A stretch of DNA of 64,000 bases. Source: Nannochloris sp. 'desiccata'. Its lineage: Eukaryota; Chlorophyta; Trebouxiophyceae; Chlorellales; Chlorellaceae. This document shows positions 21,778-33,384 of this stretch, piece by piece. Where the stretch lies: positions 992,001-1,056,000 of the forward strand of contig JAGTXX020000012.1 in NCBI GenBank assembly GCA_019044685.2, in the 5' to 3' direction. The position numbers were made by a program, and so were the translations under genes. Numbering within the stretch: the stretch's first letter is position 1; each line of letters opens with the position of its first letter. The notes under the pieces were generated by a model that made no database searches, was not told the origin of the DNA, and was given only the letters and a program-made list of their open reading frames with translations.

Positions 21778-22318
21778 TTGTGTTTGACCCAACTTGATTT
21801 GATCATACTCCTCTATACTTGATCCAAACTGTTGTAAGTAAATGTGTGTCGTTGTTGTTACATAATATATCGATTGGGTCAAAGCAGTCGAAATATGATA
21901 GGTCAAACTGGGCAATGGGATTTCTATTTTAAATTTTTATGACGAGAAGCATTGGCATATACCCATCCATCCTTTCTTAATGATATTTTTATTGCTAAAA
22001 GTAAGAAAAGAGAAAGGTAAACAAAGCCGTACGTGCATCAAAGAACGTCACATTTTGCAATTCGAGGTGTCATGGAAAATTCATTAAACGGCCAAACCAC
22101 AGAAATATAGAAAGGGAAAAGAAGAAAAAAAAGGAGGTATTAATATGAAGAATAAACAACGAGAGACAAACATCTTGATTTGGTCCTTTTTGTTCTTTCT
22201 CCAGTTGGTGTGCATTCAAAATGAACGTACAAACAGGAGACAGGAAAAGAAGACACCGATCAAGTCATCACAAATTGAGATGTCAGCTAGGAATCAATGA
22301 ATGAATGACTTCAAATGT
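21778..22318. other. Convergent 3' spacer
   Basis: Between the stop codons of CstF77 and the AT-hook gene. It is AT-rich with a purine run near 22107-22136. No gene seen. Confidence 0.4.
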
Positions 22319-23069
22319 TTACTGAGACTTGCGAGGGCGGCCGCGTCGGCGTGGTGTGCTGGGTTGAGACTCAGTAGCAGCAGCAGCAGCAGCAGGGGCA
22401 GGGGACTTGGCAGGGCGGCCACGTTTCTTGGGGCTCACTGTAATTGCCTCCTTGGTCGCAGGAGTAGCCTTCTGCAAAATAAACACAAGATAGGAGGTAG
22501 AGATCAAACTCAGCAACTGCCGGGGATGAGGAACTAATAATGTTTAATACAAACTCGCTTAAAACCCCGTATTAGGGATTTTGAAATTTCCTTAATATTC
22601 ATACATGCTGCATGCAATGTAAATTGGTCGCAATTATACAGCCTAAAGACGTCGAAACTGCTGTCAATGTCCCAACCACCACTCACCTTCTTGGGAGTAT
22701 TGCGGGGGGCAGGGGAGGCCATCACCTCGGCAATATCATACTTGGATGAGGTCTTGGGTGCTCTACAATATGACCAATTTGCAAATCGTGTGATAATTAA
22801 TCTGGGACTCTGCATTAATCTTATAACGAAAGACGAATGCGAACTCACCTTGTGCTTCGCCTGACACCGTCGACTACAGTAGTGCCACCATCAACACCAT
22901 CAGCTTTTAAACTTCTTATGTTCGTCTTCTTATTTCCAGACTTGCTGACGCTGTAGAAGAGAACAACCGTGAACACCACAGTGACAAGCCCAACAAAAAT
23001 TGGCAATGCTAAGGGCCCTTGCAAGGCCTCCTCCACAATATTAGCAATTTGATCGACAATTTCGGCCAT
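22319..23069 (-). CDS. Small membrane-anchored AT-hook protein
   Basis: Exons 23069-22849, 22762-22687 and 22471-22319 code 149 residues. All junctions are canonical (gtgagt and gtgagt donors) and phase-consistent. The N-terminus is an amphipathic helix followed by a single span (about residues 20-42, LALPIFVGLVTVVFTVVLFY). The rest is basic and Ala/Pro-rich and carries two AT-hook cores: KKRGRPAK at 114-121 and RRRGRPRK at 140-147. AT-hooks bind the minor groove of AT-rich DNA. A membrane span plus AT-hooks would fit an inner nuclear membrane protein that tethers chromatin, or a nucleoid anchor in an organelle. I do not recognise a named family. Confidence 0.75.
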
Positions 23070-23803
23070 TTTGATAAATTTTACATGAATAATAAAGACT
23101 AATTCAGACCATAAAAGACCCTCAAAATTTAATTTTTTTGGTAGAAAAAAATGGCACACAACGCAAGAAAAATGAGATTGCTGAAATGATGCTTAGAGGG
23201 CGCACAGTACGTTATAGTAAGTCCAAAATCCCATGAAGAGAACGTATAGTTTGAAAAGTACGGTTTGGGTACCATAGAGAGGCAGTACTTTGTGATGGGC
23301 GGTAACAGGCGGTCCCTGCCCTCAAGTATTGGACGTCAATATATCATGAGATTGCGTGATCAAATAAGCAATGTTTTACTTCCAATGACTAGATAATTGC
23401 TTGAGAATAATTCATGGAATTCAATCAGGGGACTAATCCAGCATTCGAGGTTTCTATTCCTCAGCGGCGGGGGCATGGCGGGAGCACATCCCAAGGGGTG
23501 CCTGCGAGAGCGGCAAGGCTCCCCACCTTTCTATGATGTTGATAATATTAAGGACCCACGGCTCCAAATTCGTTTTGCTCCACCCTCTGGCCATGGTCAA
23601 AATCGACCTGTCCAGCTGGCTGATTCAAAAACAAGATAAATCTCCAGCTTCATCCTCGCAAATTGCAGCTTAGAACGTTGACAGATACATCTAGAAGTTT
23701 ACAAAAGTTTATTTGGATTATCTGCTGGAAACTTTGCCTCTGATCAGATAGGATAGACGTGACTGCCCTGCCAGTTGATCATTTTGTTGGGGGATTTTTC
23801 AAA
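23070..23803. promoter_or_regulatory. Divergent promoter region AT-hook / FAX-like
   Basis: 734 bases between opposing starts. The frame at 23397-23639 begins with a non-ATG codon and resembles nothing. Individual promoter elements were not identified. Confidence 0.35.
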
Positions 23804-24708
23804 ATGGTATTGACTTTGGGCCTGCAGGCCCCTTGTCGTGCTCCTTTCACTGTGCCTAGGAAACAAGTTAGCATCAGGTGCAACTATGTTCCCGACTACT
23901 CCAGTCCTGATCCTGAAAATCTTGGAGGATTTTTTGGCAAGCAGCCTCGCCAAAGAACTAACCGCTTACCCATTAAGAAGTTCTGGTAAGCTCTAGATAT
24001 TTGAGATCACCTTTAAGCAATCCCAGATCGTGCACTATAAGATCATCAGGGCTGGGCTTCCTTATTAATCTTGTCCAATGACTTTGTCCTGATATGACGA
24101 TATCTTGTTCTGTTTATTTTTAAAAACGTGCAGGGAATACCAAGCACCCAGCGCCGATATTGGATCGCCTGATGGGTACGAGCTTAAGCCAGTTGGAATC
24201 CCAGAGTACGGAGATGGTGGCAACAATGGCGGACGTGGAGGACGTGGTGGCGGTGGCCGTGGCGGCGGCGGGGGCGGCGACCCTATGAAGGGCTTTACCT
24301 ACCTCTTTGCTATCCTATTATTTGGTAAGTATAGAGTTTATATCATGATATTACTTAACACTGTTTAAGATGCGTACATTACAGTTGATCGATCAACCTT
24401 CTGTCTGACTTGCTTGCTAACTTTTCATTTTAATTTGAGCAGGCGCTGGCCTCATGGCTTACTTTAAAAAAGGCAGCAGCACAAGTTTGATGATCTCTTC
24501 CGCCATGTCTGTTATGCTTTTGGTATCTGCATCTCTCATGGGTAATCCTACCTACCGTGTAGGTACATTTTTGGCACTGGCTACCTGCATGATTTTAGCT
24601 TCGGTCATGGGCAAGCGGTCAAAAGAGAGTGGGAAATTGATTCCAGCTGGCTTGGTGGCAGGGTTATCAGGGCTGATGTGCGTTGGATATATTGCAACTT
24701 TAATTTAA
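23804..24708 (+). CDS. TMEM14/FAX-family membrane protein (plastid fatty-acid export type)
   Basis: Exons 23804-23985, 24134-24324 and 24443-24708 code 212 residues. The C-terminal half is the TMEM14 fold, four short Gly/Ala-rich hydrophobic helices (FTYLFAILLFGAGLMAYFKK, SSAMSVMLLVSASLMG, FLALATCMILASVMG, AGLVAGLSGLMCVGYI). The N-terminal 60 residues are basic and hydroxylated, consistent with a plastid transit peptide, and are followed by a Gly-rich linker (GGRGGRGGGGRGGG). FAX proteins in the plastid inner envelope move free fatty acids outward. The layout (transit peptide, Gly-rich linker, TMEM14) fits that group best; substrate is inferred. Donors gtaagc and gtaagt give phases 2 and 1. 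Confidence 0.82.
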
Positions 24709-25145
24709 AAAGGAAGGAATGAATTTATGACTTTGACTGTCTGTGTGTCTCTTTTGTTTTTTTTTAACTTTCATTTTGGGAGCGGGTGCTACATTTATCT
24801 TTATTTTGTGTGTGTGAAATTTCGAGGGCCATGAGTCCATCTAATGGTCTTCCTCCTAATTTTGTAGTATTCTTTCTCAATTATACGTGCGTAGTATTTC
24901 ATTGGCATACTCTAGTTAAAGATACATTATAAGAAGAGCTTATGACGACGAGGAAGAAAACTAAAGTGAGTGACGTTTTTGGAAGAAACAAGCGAACATA
25001 TGCTCGTTCTCAACACTTGAGTCAACAGCACTGGCATTTAATACAATATATACTACATACGCAAGCAAGTATAGGCTCTTGATCGCCCAAATAGTCACAG
25101 ATCACGCAATCCTGGGGTTAAATTTTAATTCGCGATTTTTCCGCA
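24709..25145. other. Spacer
   Basis: 3' UTR of the FAX-like gene and promoter of the Derlin gene. No gene seen. Confidence 0.4.
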
Positions 25146-26112
25146 ATGGACTTTGCAGAAGCATACCATCAGCTACCAGTAGTCACACGGTCGTATGTGA
25201 CTATATGCGTGCTCACAACAGCAGCATGTGCCCTAGAGGTACGCTTAATTATAGCAATATTCCAGAAACTGGATTGTTTTGGCCAACCCTTGACCTCGGC
25301 GGTAGCTGACTACTTCTTACTTATTTCTTCTTCTTCTTCACCATATGCAGTTGATAACTCCCTTTAATATATATTTCAACTACCGCATGATTATTCAAGG
25401 AAGAGAACTCTGGCGTATCGTCACCAACTTCTTCTATTTTGGCAGTCTAGGTAAGTTTCCACTCCCGTCCCCAAAGGAAATAATTTAGACGCTGCTCTAG
25501 TTCAAACAAAAATCTACTCCTCTATCTTACGCTTTATCTCTAAATCTTTAATTCCATTGTACGCTTACAGGTCTCGACTTCCTCTTTCACATGTTTTTCC
25601 TCGTCAAGTACTCGAAATCGTTAGAAGAAGGCTCTTTCCGTAATCGATCGGCAGATTTTCTATGGATGTTATTGATCGGCGCTGGCATCTTGATAGCTTT
25701 GGGGCCTTTTGTTAACGTCCAATTTCTAGGATCTTCTTTAGCATTCATGATGGTATATGTCTGGGGTCGAAGACACCCACGATTACCGTTGTCTTTCCTA
25801 GGAATATTCTCTTTTAGCGCTGCTTACTTGCCATGGGTGCTTCTGGCGTTTTCCGTGATGCTGGGGAGCAGCCCTGCAGTTGATTTGTTAGGCATGGCAG
25901 CTGGACATACATATTACTTCTTAGAGGATGTGTATCCCCATACGTCTACAGGCAGGAGATTGTTGAAGACACCGGCAATGGTGAAGGCTTTATTCCCTCA
26001 AGAACAGCAGATTCAAAGAGCCATGGCGGTGCCGGTGCCGGGAGCGTTGCCGCAACAGGAGAATAATCTGGCACAGCCTGCTGGTGATAATGATAGACCA
26101 CATCAGGATTGA
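25146..26112 (+). CDS. Derlin (Der1-like rhomboid pseudoprotease of ERAD)
   Basis: Exons 25146-25238, 25351-25450 and 25571-26112 code 244 residues, typical for Derlins. Derlins sit in the ER membrane and help retrotranslocate misfolded proteins with p97. The order of conserved pieces is standard: EAYHQLPVVTRSYVT at the start, GRELWRIVTNFFYFGSLGLDFLFHMFF across the last junction, then a WGRRHP loop and GHTYYFLEDVYP near the end. It lacks rhomboid Ser/His catalytic residues, as expected. The C-terminal tail has no clear SHP box for p97 binding. Confidence 0.92.
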
Positions 26113-26722
26113 AATACGTTACTTGTAAAATCGATTTTGGAAAAAAGAACAATGAAATAATTGGCGGGCAGTTGACATTGAAGTGGGCTATTTTAAAGTC
26201 TTTCGAGTTTAGCTTTAAATTGGACAGTTCCAACAAGCTTGTGTTTCAAAGCACGTGAAATGGCCCTACGACCAAAACAAAATAAACTTGTTCTCCACAC
26301 TGCAAAATCGATATGCATAGATAGGGATTGCAAGTTCTTGACTTGGGCTTGAAGCCCTTATAGAGCAGCAAGCTGGCCTATGTATATGTAGATTTCTCAG
26401 CCTCCAGCCGGAAAAATGTTTTACCGCCAAGGACAGTGTGGATGCCTGATTATATAGGACTTACGTTCTGTTAGATTCAGCAATTCTCTTTCGCATGTGA
26501 TTAAGTTTATAAATACAGCGGTCTATAACCTCAAGTGGTCTGGGGAGTCGTCTCGAGAGAAAAATGGCGCCGCCGGTTTAAATCAAGCCCCGCTCCTTCT
26601 TTGATTTTTTCCTAATATAAATTGTAGCAGATACTGGCATGATATTTTTATATGTTAATCCCATGCAATTTTTGATACTTTAGATCCTGATTTAACCCCT
26701 AATAGTAAAATTTTATGTCATA
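26113..26722. other. Spacer
   Basis: 3' UTR of the Derlin gene and promoter of the HMG-CoA lyase gene. No coding signal. Confidence 0.4.
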
Positions 26723-27903
26723 ATGCGTGGGCAAGTAGTAAAAGACATTGTAAAAATCCTGCAAGATTCCAAGTCTCACAACATTTCAAAAGCCACTACG
26801 CGCCAGCTATCAACGGTTCCATTTCTAGGTAAAGGCCTCCCTGAGAGTGTCACCATTGTCGACGTCGGCCCACGAGATGGTCTTCAAAATGAATCTCAGA
26901 AAATTTCAACAGATGATAAAGTCCAGCTCATTGAAATGCTAGCTGATGCTGGTGTCCCAGTCGTCGAAGCAACGAGCTTTGTAAGTAAAAAGTGGGTACC
27001 TCAGCTTGCAGACGCTGCGGAAGTACTTGGCCGCATCCAACGCCACGGCGGAACACGGTACCCCGTCTTGGCACCGAATATGAAGGGCGCAGAGAACGCC
27101 TTAGCAGCTGGAGCTAAAGAAATAGCGATCTTTACAGCAGCTTCAGAAGCGTTCAATCAAAAAAATCTCAATTGCAGTGTTGAAGAAAGTCTCCGTAAGT
27201 TTGATGATGTCGTTGCTCTTGCCAAGAGAGAAAGTGTTGCTGTTCGAGGCTATGTTTCCTGCGTGGTTGGGTGCCCAATACAAGGGTACGTTCCTCCACA
27301 AGACGCAGCACGTGTAGCACAAGCTCTAGATCAAATGGGATGCTATGAAGTCTCATTAGGGGATACAATAGGAGTAGGAACACCTGGTCAGTTGATTCAT
27401 TCATTTTTATTTTCCCGCTGTGCTTTTTGATAGGTTTTTATAGTTACTTTCCAGCTTTATTTCCCTTTTCTAAATACCCCAATTCAACCATGAAATATTA
27501 TTGTAGTATAATTAACGTTCTTTCCTTTGTTATTCTAATCCCTACAGCGTCTGTGGCAGCTATGTTTGACGCCATCATCAAGTACGTGCCTGTCTCTCGG
27601 CTCGCAGCTCACATGCACGATACCTATGGTCAAGCCTTAGCCAATATTCTCACCGCTCTACAAATGGGTGTTTCGGTCATAGATTCATCAGTAGCAGGCC
27701 TTGGTGGCTGCCCTTATGCAAAAGGAGCGACTGGCAATGTTGCTACGGAAGATGTTGTATATATGTTGCACGGCTTTGGCATTAAGACTGGCATTGATAT
27801 GGAGAAGTTGCTTGATGCGAGCGCCTTTATAACTGGAGTATTAGGGGGTAGAAAAAATAACAGCAGAGCTGCTGAAGCTTTATTAAAGAAAAGAGTGCAA
27901 TGA
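26723..27903 (+). CDS. HMGCL: Hydroxymethylglutaryl-CoA lyase
   Basis: Exons 26723-27386 and 27548-27903 code 339 residues. The enzyme splits HMG-CoA into acetoacetate and acetyl-CoA, the end of mitochondrial leucine breakdown. The TIM barrel shows the metal/CoA site [10 protein letters not shown], the helix [35 protein letters not shown] (metal-binding HxH) and the lyase signature [14 protein letters not shown] with the catalytic Cys. The first 40 residues are basic and hydroxylated, matching a mitochondrial presequence. The C-terminus (KKRVQ) lacks a peroxisomal signal. The donor is gtcagt; the G/CG junction gives GTPASV. Confidence 0.95.
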
Positions 27904-28895
27904 TTATATGGAGGAGGAGCAGGGTTTACAGAAAAGGAGAAGAAGAAATTCGAAAATAGCAGCACAATGAATGATTAAAACTGGTGGTAATATCAATAAC
28001 GCAGCCAATACCAATGCCACCACCACCGCTGCCGAACCCTAATTACCTTATAAATCTCGAGAAGTTTAAGTAGGTATCTAACAGAGTCTGATTTAAGTAG
28101 AAGAAAGTTTCTAGTAGAGTCTGATTTGGGCTGGGAACATGCCAAACCAGCCACTTCCGGTGATATTCAACGTCAAAAACCACGACAATGTGCTATAAAA
28201 GGTTTTATAACCACTAGAAAGCTGGCCAATGGACTTTAGATATCGACCGGCTCGAGTCGCGCAACTGTGGAGAGGTGTACTTTGAAAGTTGTTAGTACGT
28301 ACCAGTGACGGTGATATTGAGGTAAGAGTATACAAGATACAGCATTACAGCGATTAGCTATACAATACATCGATTATATGAAAATAAAGATTTGAATCTG
28401 TAATTTATTACTTTTTTAACAGTTTTTTTCCCTTAAACCTAGTAGAGGAGGATGGGGCACCAGGATGCTGTGCCCCAGCTGCAATGCCTCAGGCTAGTGA
28501 GACTATACACCACACTGCCAGCGAACCTTTAGCATGTGCTAGAGCATCATTATAGTACCTAAATGATACACCTCGACCCGTGGTAGAACCACCCAAACAC
28601 CACTTCCGAGGAACCAATCAAATGAAGGGAGCGGTGAAGGGGAGCAGTGGCGATGTCGGAAGAAAAATCAAAAAATAAAACAATGATAATAACAAAGAAT
28701 AGAATTAAAGCATTTCAACAACCTAAAATTTATGTAGATGCAGATCTGTGGTTAATATCCCACTTTCCCGTGTCCATGTTAACAGGAGTATCCGATAGAA
28801 GGCTGTTGTGAAGAAACTTTCATCAATGAAAAGCTTCAAGGAGCTTTAAAATAGAGACTGCAAAAACGCCAGATGTCTGCATTTGCCCAGACTCT
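27904..28895. other. Convergent 3' spacer
   Basis: Nearly 1 kb between the stop codons of HMG-CoA lyase and the ankyrin-GT2 gene. It holds a short direct repeat (agagtctgattt at about 28083 and 28117). No gene seen. Confidence 0.4.
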
Positions 28896-31800
28896 TCAGT
28901 CAGTTTTCACATACACGTCCAAAATAGCTCCGGCAATAATACCCGCAAGCATAATTCCGTTAACAAATATAAACATGAAATTACGTCTAGGCGCTTGCCT
29001 ATGTTCGAAACTTGGCCTTGCGGCGATAGTATGTTCAAACACGTTACTGGGTATTACAGGCAGCAGTAGACTCGATCCAGGCCTGAAAGACGCATATTCA
29101 GTCATATTAGCGCATGTTTTCATGAGAACGTTTAATCGAGAGCTGGCTCCAAGCGAAAAGTGCTCAGGCAGCTGCTGCATTCGAGGCTGCATTGAGGACA
29201 TTACCGCAGACTGAGCCTCCCTCGCAGGCATGGTAGTGCTCGTTGACATCAATCTGCTATTTGTTACTTGCTGATTATGTTGTTGAATCGTTTTCTGTTG
29301 GGATTGTACAGGAGATTGCCCCCTCATGGTTCCCTGAAGATCTGGTGCGCCAATAAGCTCTCCAATGACGGCAACTGAACGCTGAGGAAGTTGGTGGCTG
29401 CCAGCCTCCATGGCTGCAGGTGATGCTTCTAAACCATCTGGAATTACCTCCAAATCAGAAAAGAATACACTGCGCGCAGGATAACTCTCAAGGTTGGGTG
29501 AAGAAAACTGAAAATTTGGTTGAGAGGGGTTGAAAGAAACCAATCGATTACCAGCAGGCGACGCATTCCCTGACGCAGTGTTAACGGGGCCAGAGGTATC
29601 ATTAAAACTAGGTTCTGGAAGAATCATAGCTGCAAATGAAACAGGAACAAGGTAGATTGTTAGAAAAAGATGGAAAGCATATTTTCAATGTTGATATAAT
29701 AGGTTAAAAAGAGCTTTAAAAAACAATCGTATTTTTCGCATTAATGCTACTCACATGTCAAAAAAGCAGACGTTGCCAGAGCTTGGGCCGTCCTTTGAGG
29801 AAGGTTCACTCTTCCTATGTTTGACAGATACTGGGAGTGTGTTGCTTGAGAAGAGAACACGGTCTTAAGATCTATAGAAAATGGCATCATTCCCGATGTA
29901 GTTGATTGGGTACGATCTTGGTGCTCTCTCGGCTGTCTTGCACTTGTGAGGTCGTCAGTAAATCCTTCTTGTACCTCATCAGATTCAGATTCAGATTCAT
30001 CAAAAGGCGAGACCTCAATTTCTTTGCCATCATCAATTGCCAAATTCATAGAATACCCCATACTACTCTCGCTACCGTCTTTTGCAAATTTGGCTGCGAG
30101 GGAATCCAATTCCAAACCAGTGAGTGGCTCTTTTTTCCTCTCATCAGAAGGAGAAGGAACAGGACCAGCAGCAGCAACAATTGGAGGGTTGGTTTTCACA
30201 ACACGACCTTGGGTGTCGCGGGAATACTCCTCAGAACTGAAAAATTGATTCCATTGAATTTTCCACCCATTCTCAGTTTCTACCCGAGGCACTAGGGTGG
30301 ATACAGGCGGCCAGACACACAGAACAATGAGGAATCCCCAGGCCAGCGCTGAAATATAAATAACTATTTGCCATGCTGAGTAACGTCCAAGTGCAGCATT
30401 GACGATGAAGTAGACAGCACCAGCAAAATATGCAGCATAGAAGAGTAAAAATGGCCAAGTGGCGGCCAATGCACTGGTAAAATTGGATGAATTGCTCTTC
30501 TTATCTTTGCTGGTGACCGTGAATGTAATCTCAGTTAGACGTCGTAGCAGCGGTAACTCCGCCACCAACACTTTACAAATAGCTTTGATATTATTTGGCG
30601 CCATCCAGACCCACATTTGTGAACCTCGCCAGAGTTCTTGATCTCCTCCCTCAGCTCCACGATGAACCCACCACATGGCAACGCGATTTAACATATACGA
30701 GGCGCCAAATACAGCGCAAAATTCCCATAGATTTTCCACTACCATAGGAGAATACTCGGTAAATAAGTAAACAACAGGAACTGCACTCATGTACACGGTA
30801 CTGATGGCAAGAAAATAGTGTGCAGCAGTCTCCCAGAACAACAGGGCTTGGCAAAAAGTTAAACCCGATTTCTGTAGAGGATTATCTCTGCACAGAATTT
30901 GTAAAGCCCCCATACTCCATCGTAACCTTTGCTGGAATACCCCTTGAATATCATCAGGAGACATCCCAAAGACGAGACGTTCATGAAGAAACATCGTTGC
31001 AAACCCGCCGCTGAGAATTTGCATTGCGGTATTGTAATCTTCAGTGATTGACCCATATGCCTGTCCACCTAATGAGACGAGAATATCTTTACGAAAAAGG
31101 ACACCAGTACCACAGCAAGGGCATGCACCTGCTCCATCCCTGCCCTGGAGCATAGGGCCGTAGAAGAAACGTGCGCAGTGCACCATGGGGTCAGAAGACT
31201 CGACATTCCAAAAATCTTGAGGAGTCTGGAGCAATGCAGCAAAGTCCTTGAGCATCCATCGATTATTTCCTTCCTGATAAGAGTAGAAATGACCGAGAGT
31301 TCTTAATAGAAAACCTGGTGCAACGATCATATCGCAATCCAGCACAAGCAGGAAGTCAGCGTCTCTTGTGGCGCTGGAAGCACTCTTGAAGAGGCAATTG
31401 TTGATATTACCTGCTTTTGCATGGTGAGGGACATTTTTGACTTTTGTACGTACAACACACTCGATACTAGAGTCTCTCCCCATGTATATAGCTTGTTTCT
31501 GCAATCTACGTACCATACTTGCCACTTCTGAGCGTTTGCCATCATCAAGAATCTTGATGCTTAGTTTTTTACCAGGATAATCCATGTTGGTCGCTGCAAT
31601 AACAGTTGCCTCTATGACCTCTACTGGTTCCATATAGCAGGGAATTAACACATCAACAGACGGGAATTCATCCAAAGTGAGCATATTCTGAAGGGGGCGA
31701 TCAGGGCGTTCGATTTGATTCCATAAAGAAAGAATGAAAATATTGCCCAGCAGAAATGTAGCAAATTCAGCACACCAGAAAGTCATCGAGTAAATATATC

Positions 31801-32879
31801 CATACCCAGGACGTAAAGTTCTCAGAGCTCGCCAAACAATGTAAACAAGAGCGCAGATTTGACCCACGAGTGCCAAAATTCGAAAGAGCGGAACGGTGCT
31901 CTTCAGGCGAGTGCCGGGACTGCCAGCACCTTCCCAAGCTCTGGCAAAAAAGGATTCTTGGGGCTGCAAACAGTATTCAAGTGAAAGGAGAGCGCTTGTG
32001 TTTGATAGAGAGGTGAATGAAATGGAAAAAAATAAACATTATTTATAGCTGGGTAATGAAGATTTTTTTTCGTAATTTTTCCGACAGCAAGAAAGCAAGT
32101 TTTTGAGGGCGATCTTCTAAACTTACAGTGATCAATTGCACAGTTTTCTCATCTTCGAGGCACCATTTTCCATTTTGTGACACGTACATTTTACCCTCGT
32201 ACTCTGATTTAGGAGAAACAGCTTCTAACAATTCCTGAACATTCAGAAGTTGTCTGACCGCACCATGGCCGTTTGCAGTTGCCAGGTCTTGAGGGGTCTG
32301 ATCAGCGAAATTGCGAGCGCTTGGGCACGCTCCATATGCTAATAATACTTGGACACTTTCTAAACAGCCTTGTGCAGCAGCATAATGCAGTGGCGTGTCT
32401 TTCCAACCATCTTCTTTTATAGCTGAAACATCAGCTCCGTGGCGACAGAGCCAGAGAACCGCAGCTGCGGAACGAAATCACAATTAAAGAGTGTGATAGC
32501 AGTAAAAAAAGTATGCAAACTATGGGTTTTAGGTTAAATAACAATTATCACCTGGTTGTTTTTGTGTTGCAGCAGCAGCAAGAGCAGTAAACCCATTCTC
32601 TTTTGCACCGGGGTCAAAGTTATCCCCTAAACGTAATTTCAATGCCTCGAGAGCACCAATATCTCCACGGGCAGCAGCTAGGCGAACTCGGGCAGCATCA
32701 ATGGTGCTGGATTGTCCTCTCCTGCGAATCCACTTGACAAAGGAGCAATGAAGAAGGTAGAGAAGCACGAGGAAGACCGCTGCCGCCAGCAAGATGGCCC
32801 CATACACATTAACTCCCCTAATATCAAGGTCTACTGGACCCACAATCGCCCCACTTGCTAGAAATTCTTGATTTTCCAT
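28896..32879 (-). CDS. Ankyrin-repeat/family 2 glycosyltransferase fusion (cellulose-synthase-like)
   Basis: Proposed exons are 32879-32552, 32464-32127, 31963-29755 and 29629-28896, giving 1202 residues. An N-terminal span (about 25-45) is followed by ankyrin repeats (60-200, with DTPLHYAAAQGCLESVQVLL). Then comes a GT2 synthase: TM pair, LDDGKR (361), DCD (431), TED (529), QQRLRW (566), and several C-terminal spans. These are the D, DxD, TED and QxxRW residues of processive polysaccharide synthases. There is no CESA RING domain. The final part is disordered and ends in one more hydrophobic helix. The ankyrin and GT2 parts could be separate genes, but the GT2 exon has no usable ATG and begins at a tttgcag acceptor. 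A perfect gtaagt donor in the ankyrin exon joins it in phase, ahead of the ankyrin stop at 32043. The product is probably a Golgi or plasma-membrane polysaccharide synthase. Confidence 0.72.
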
Positions 32880-33384
32880 GTTAAGATATCACTTTAGCAC
32901 GCCATGCGAATTAAAGAGCCGAACTTGTATCTCAAAAATTTGGCAATCTCTCTTTGAAGCAGTATTACCATTAGGAGTATCACGGTTTCAATATGCTCAC
33001 TTGCGAGAGGTTTTCAAATGCAGTCTTGACGGCAGTGAAGTGAAATATAAGCTATTCGCGTGTAGCCACGAGCCATTTGGCGTGCCACAGAGAAAAGGGA
33101 GAGATGTGTGGCAGCTGCAGACCTTGAGAGTGGTATGGCTCAAAAGTGTATGGCTCACGATAGCTCAGCTGGCTGCGCAGGTGTACTTCTAGCAGAGGTC
33201 CAAGCAGATAAGCCTCGCGAATCACATACTCTTTGCATCAGAGAAATTTCTGCTAGCGTGCTTTCGCTATCGCAACGTTAGTTAACCACCAGTGTTTTCT
33301 CTAAAGAGTACTCGAGCAGCTAGAAGCTCCATGGAGTAATTGGAAATCATTGACGCAAAGAAAGCAGCTATTAATCCTTCTGAA
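32880..33384. promoter_or_regulatory. Divergent promoter region ankyrin-GT2 / SnRK2-like
   Basis: 505 bases between opposing starts. It contains a minimal uORF (ATG GAG TAA, 33331-33339) just before the kinase start. The frame at 32878-33192 has no similarity and is taken as chance. Confidence 0.4.

Noticed and set aside
23397..23639. 80-codon open frame in the AT-hook/FAX spacer
   Set aside because: Begins with a non-ATG codon, no similarity, and codon use unlike neighbours.
32043..32879. Ankyrin protein as a separate gene ending at 32043
   Set aside because: Possible, but it leaves the GT2 exon without a start, and a perfect in-phase donor lies before the stop. I prefer the fusion.
33140..33215. 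tRNA-like words (tagctcagctgg)
   Set aside because: The D-arm word is present, but there is no T-arm (GGTTCRA) at the right distance and no acceptor-stem pairing.
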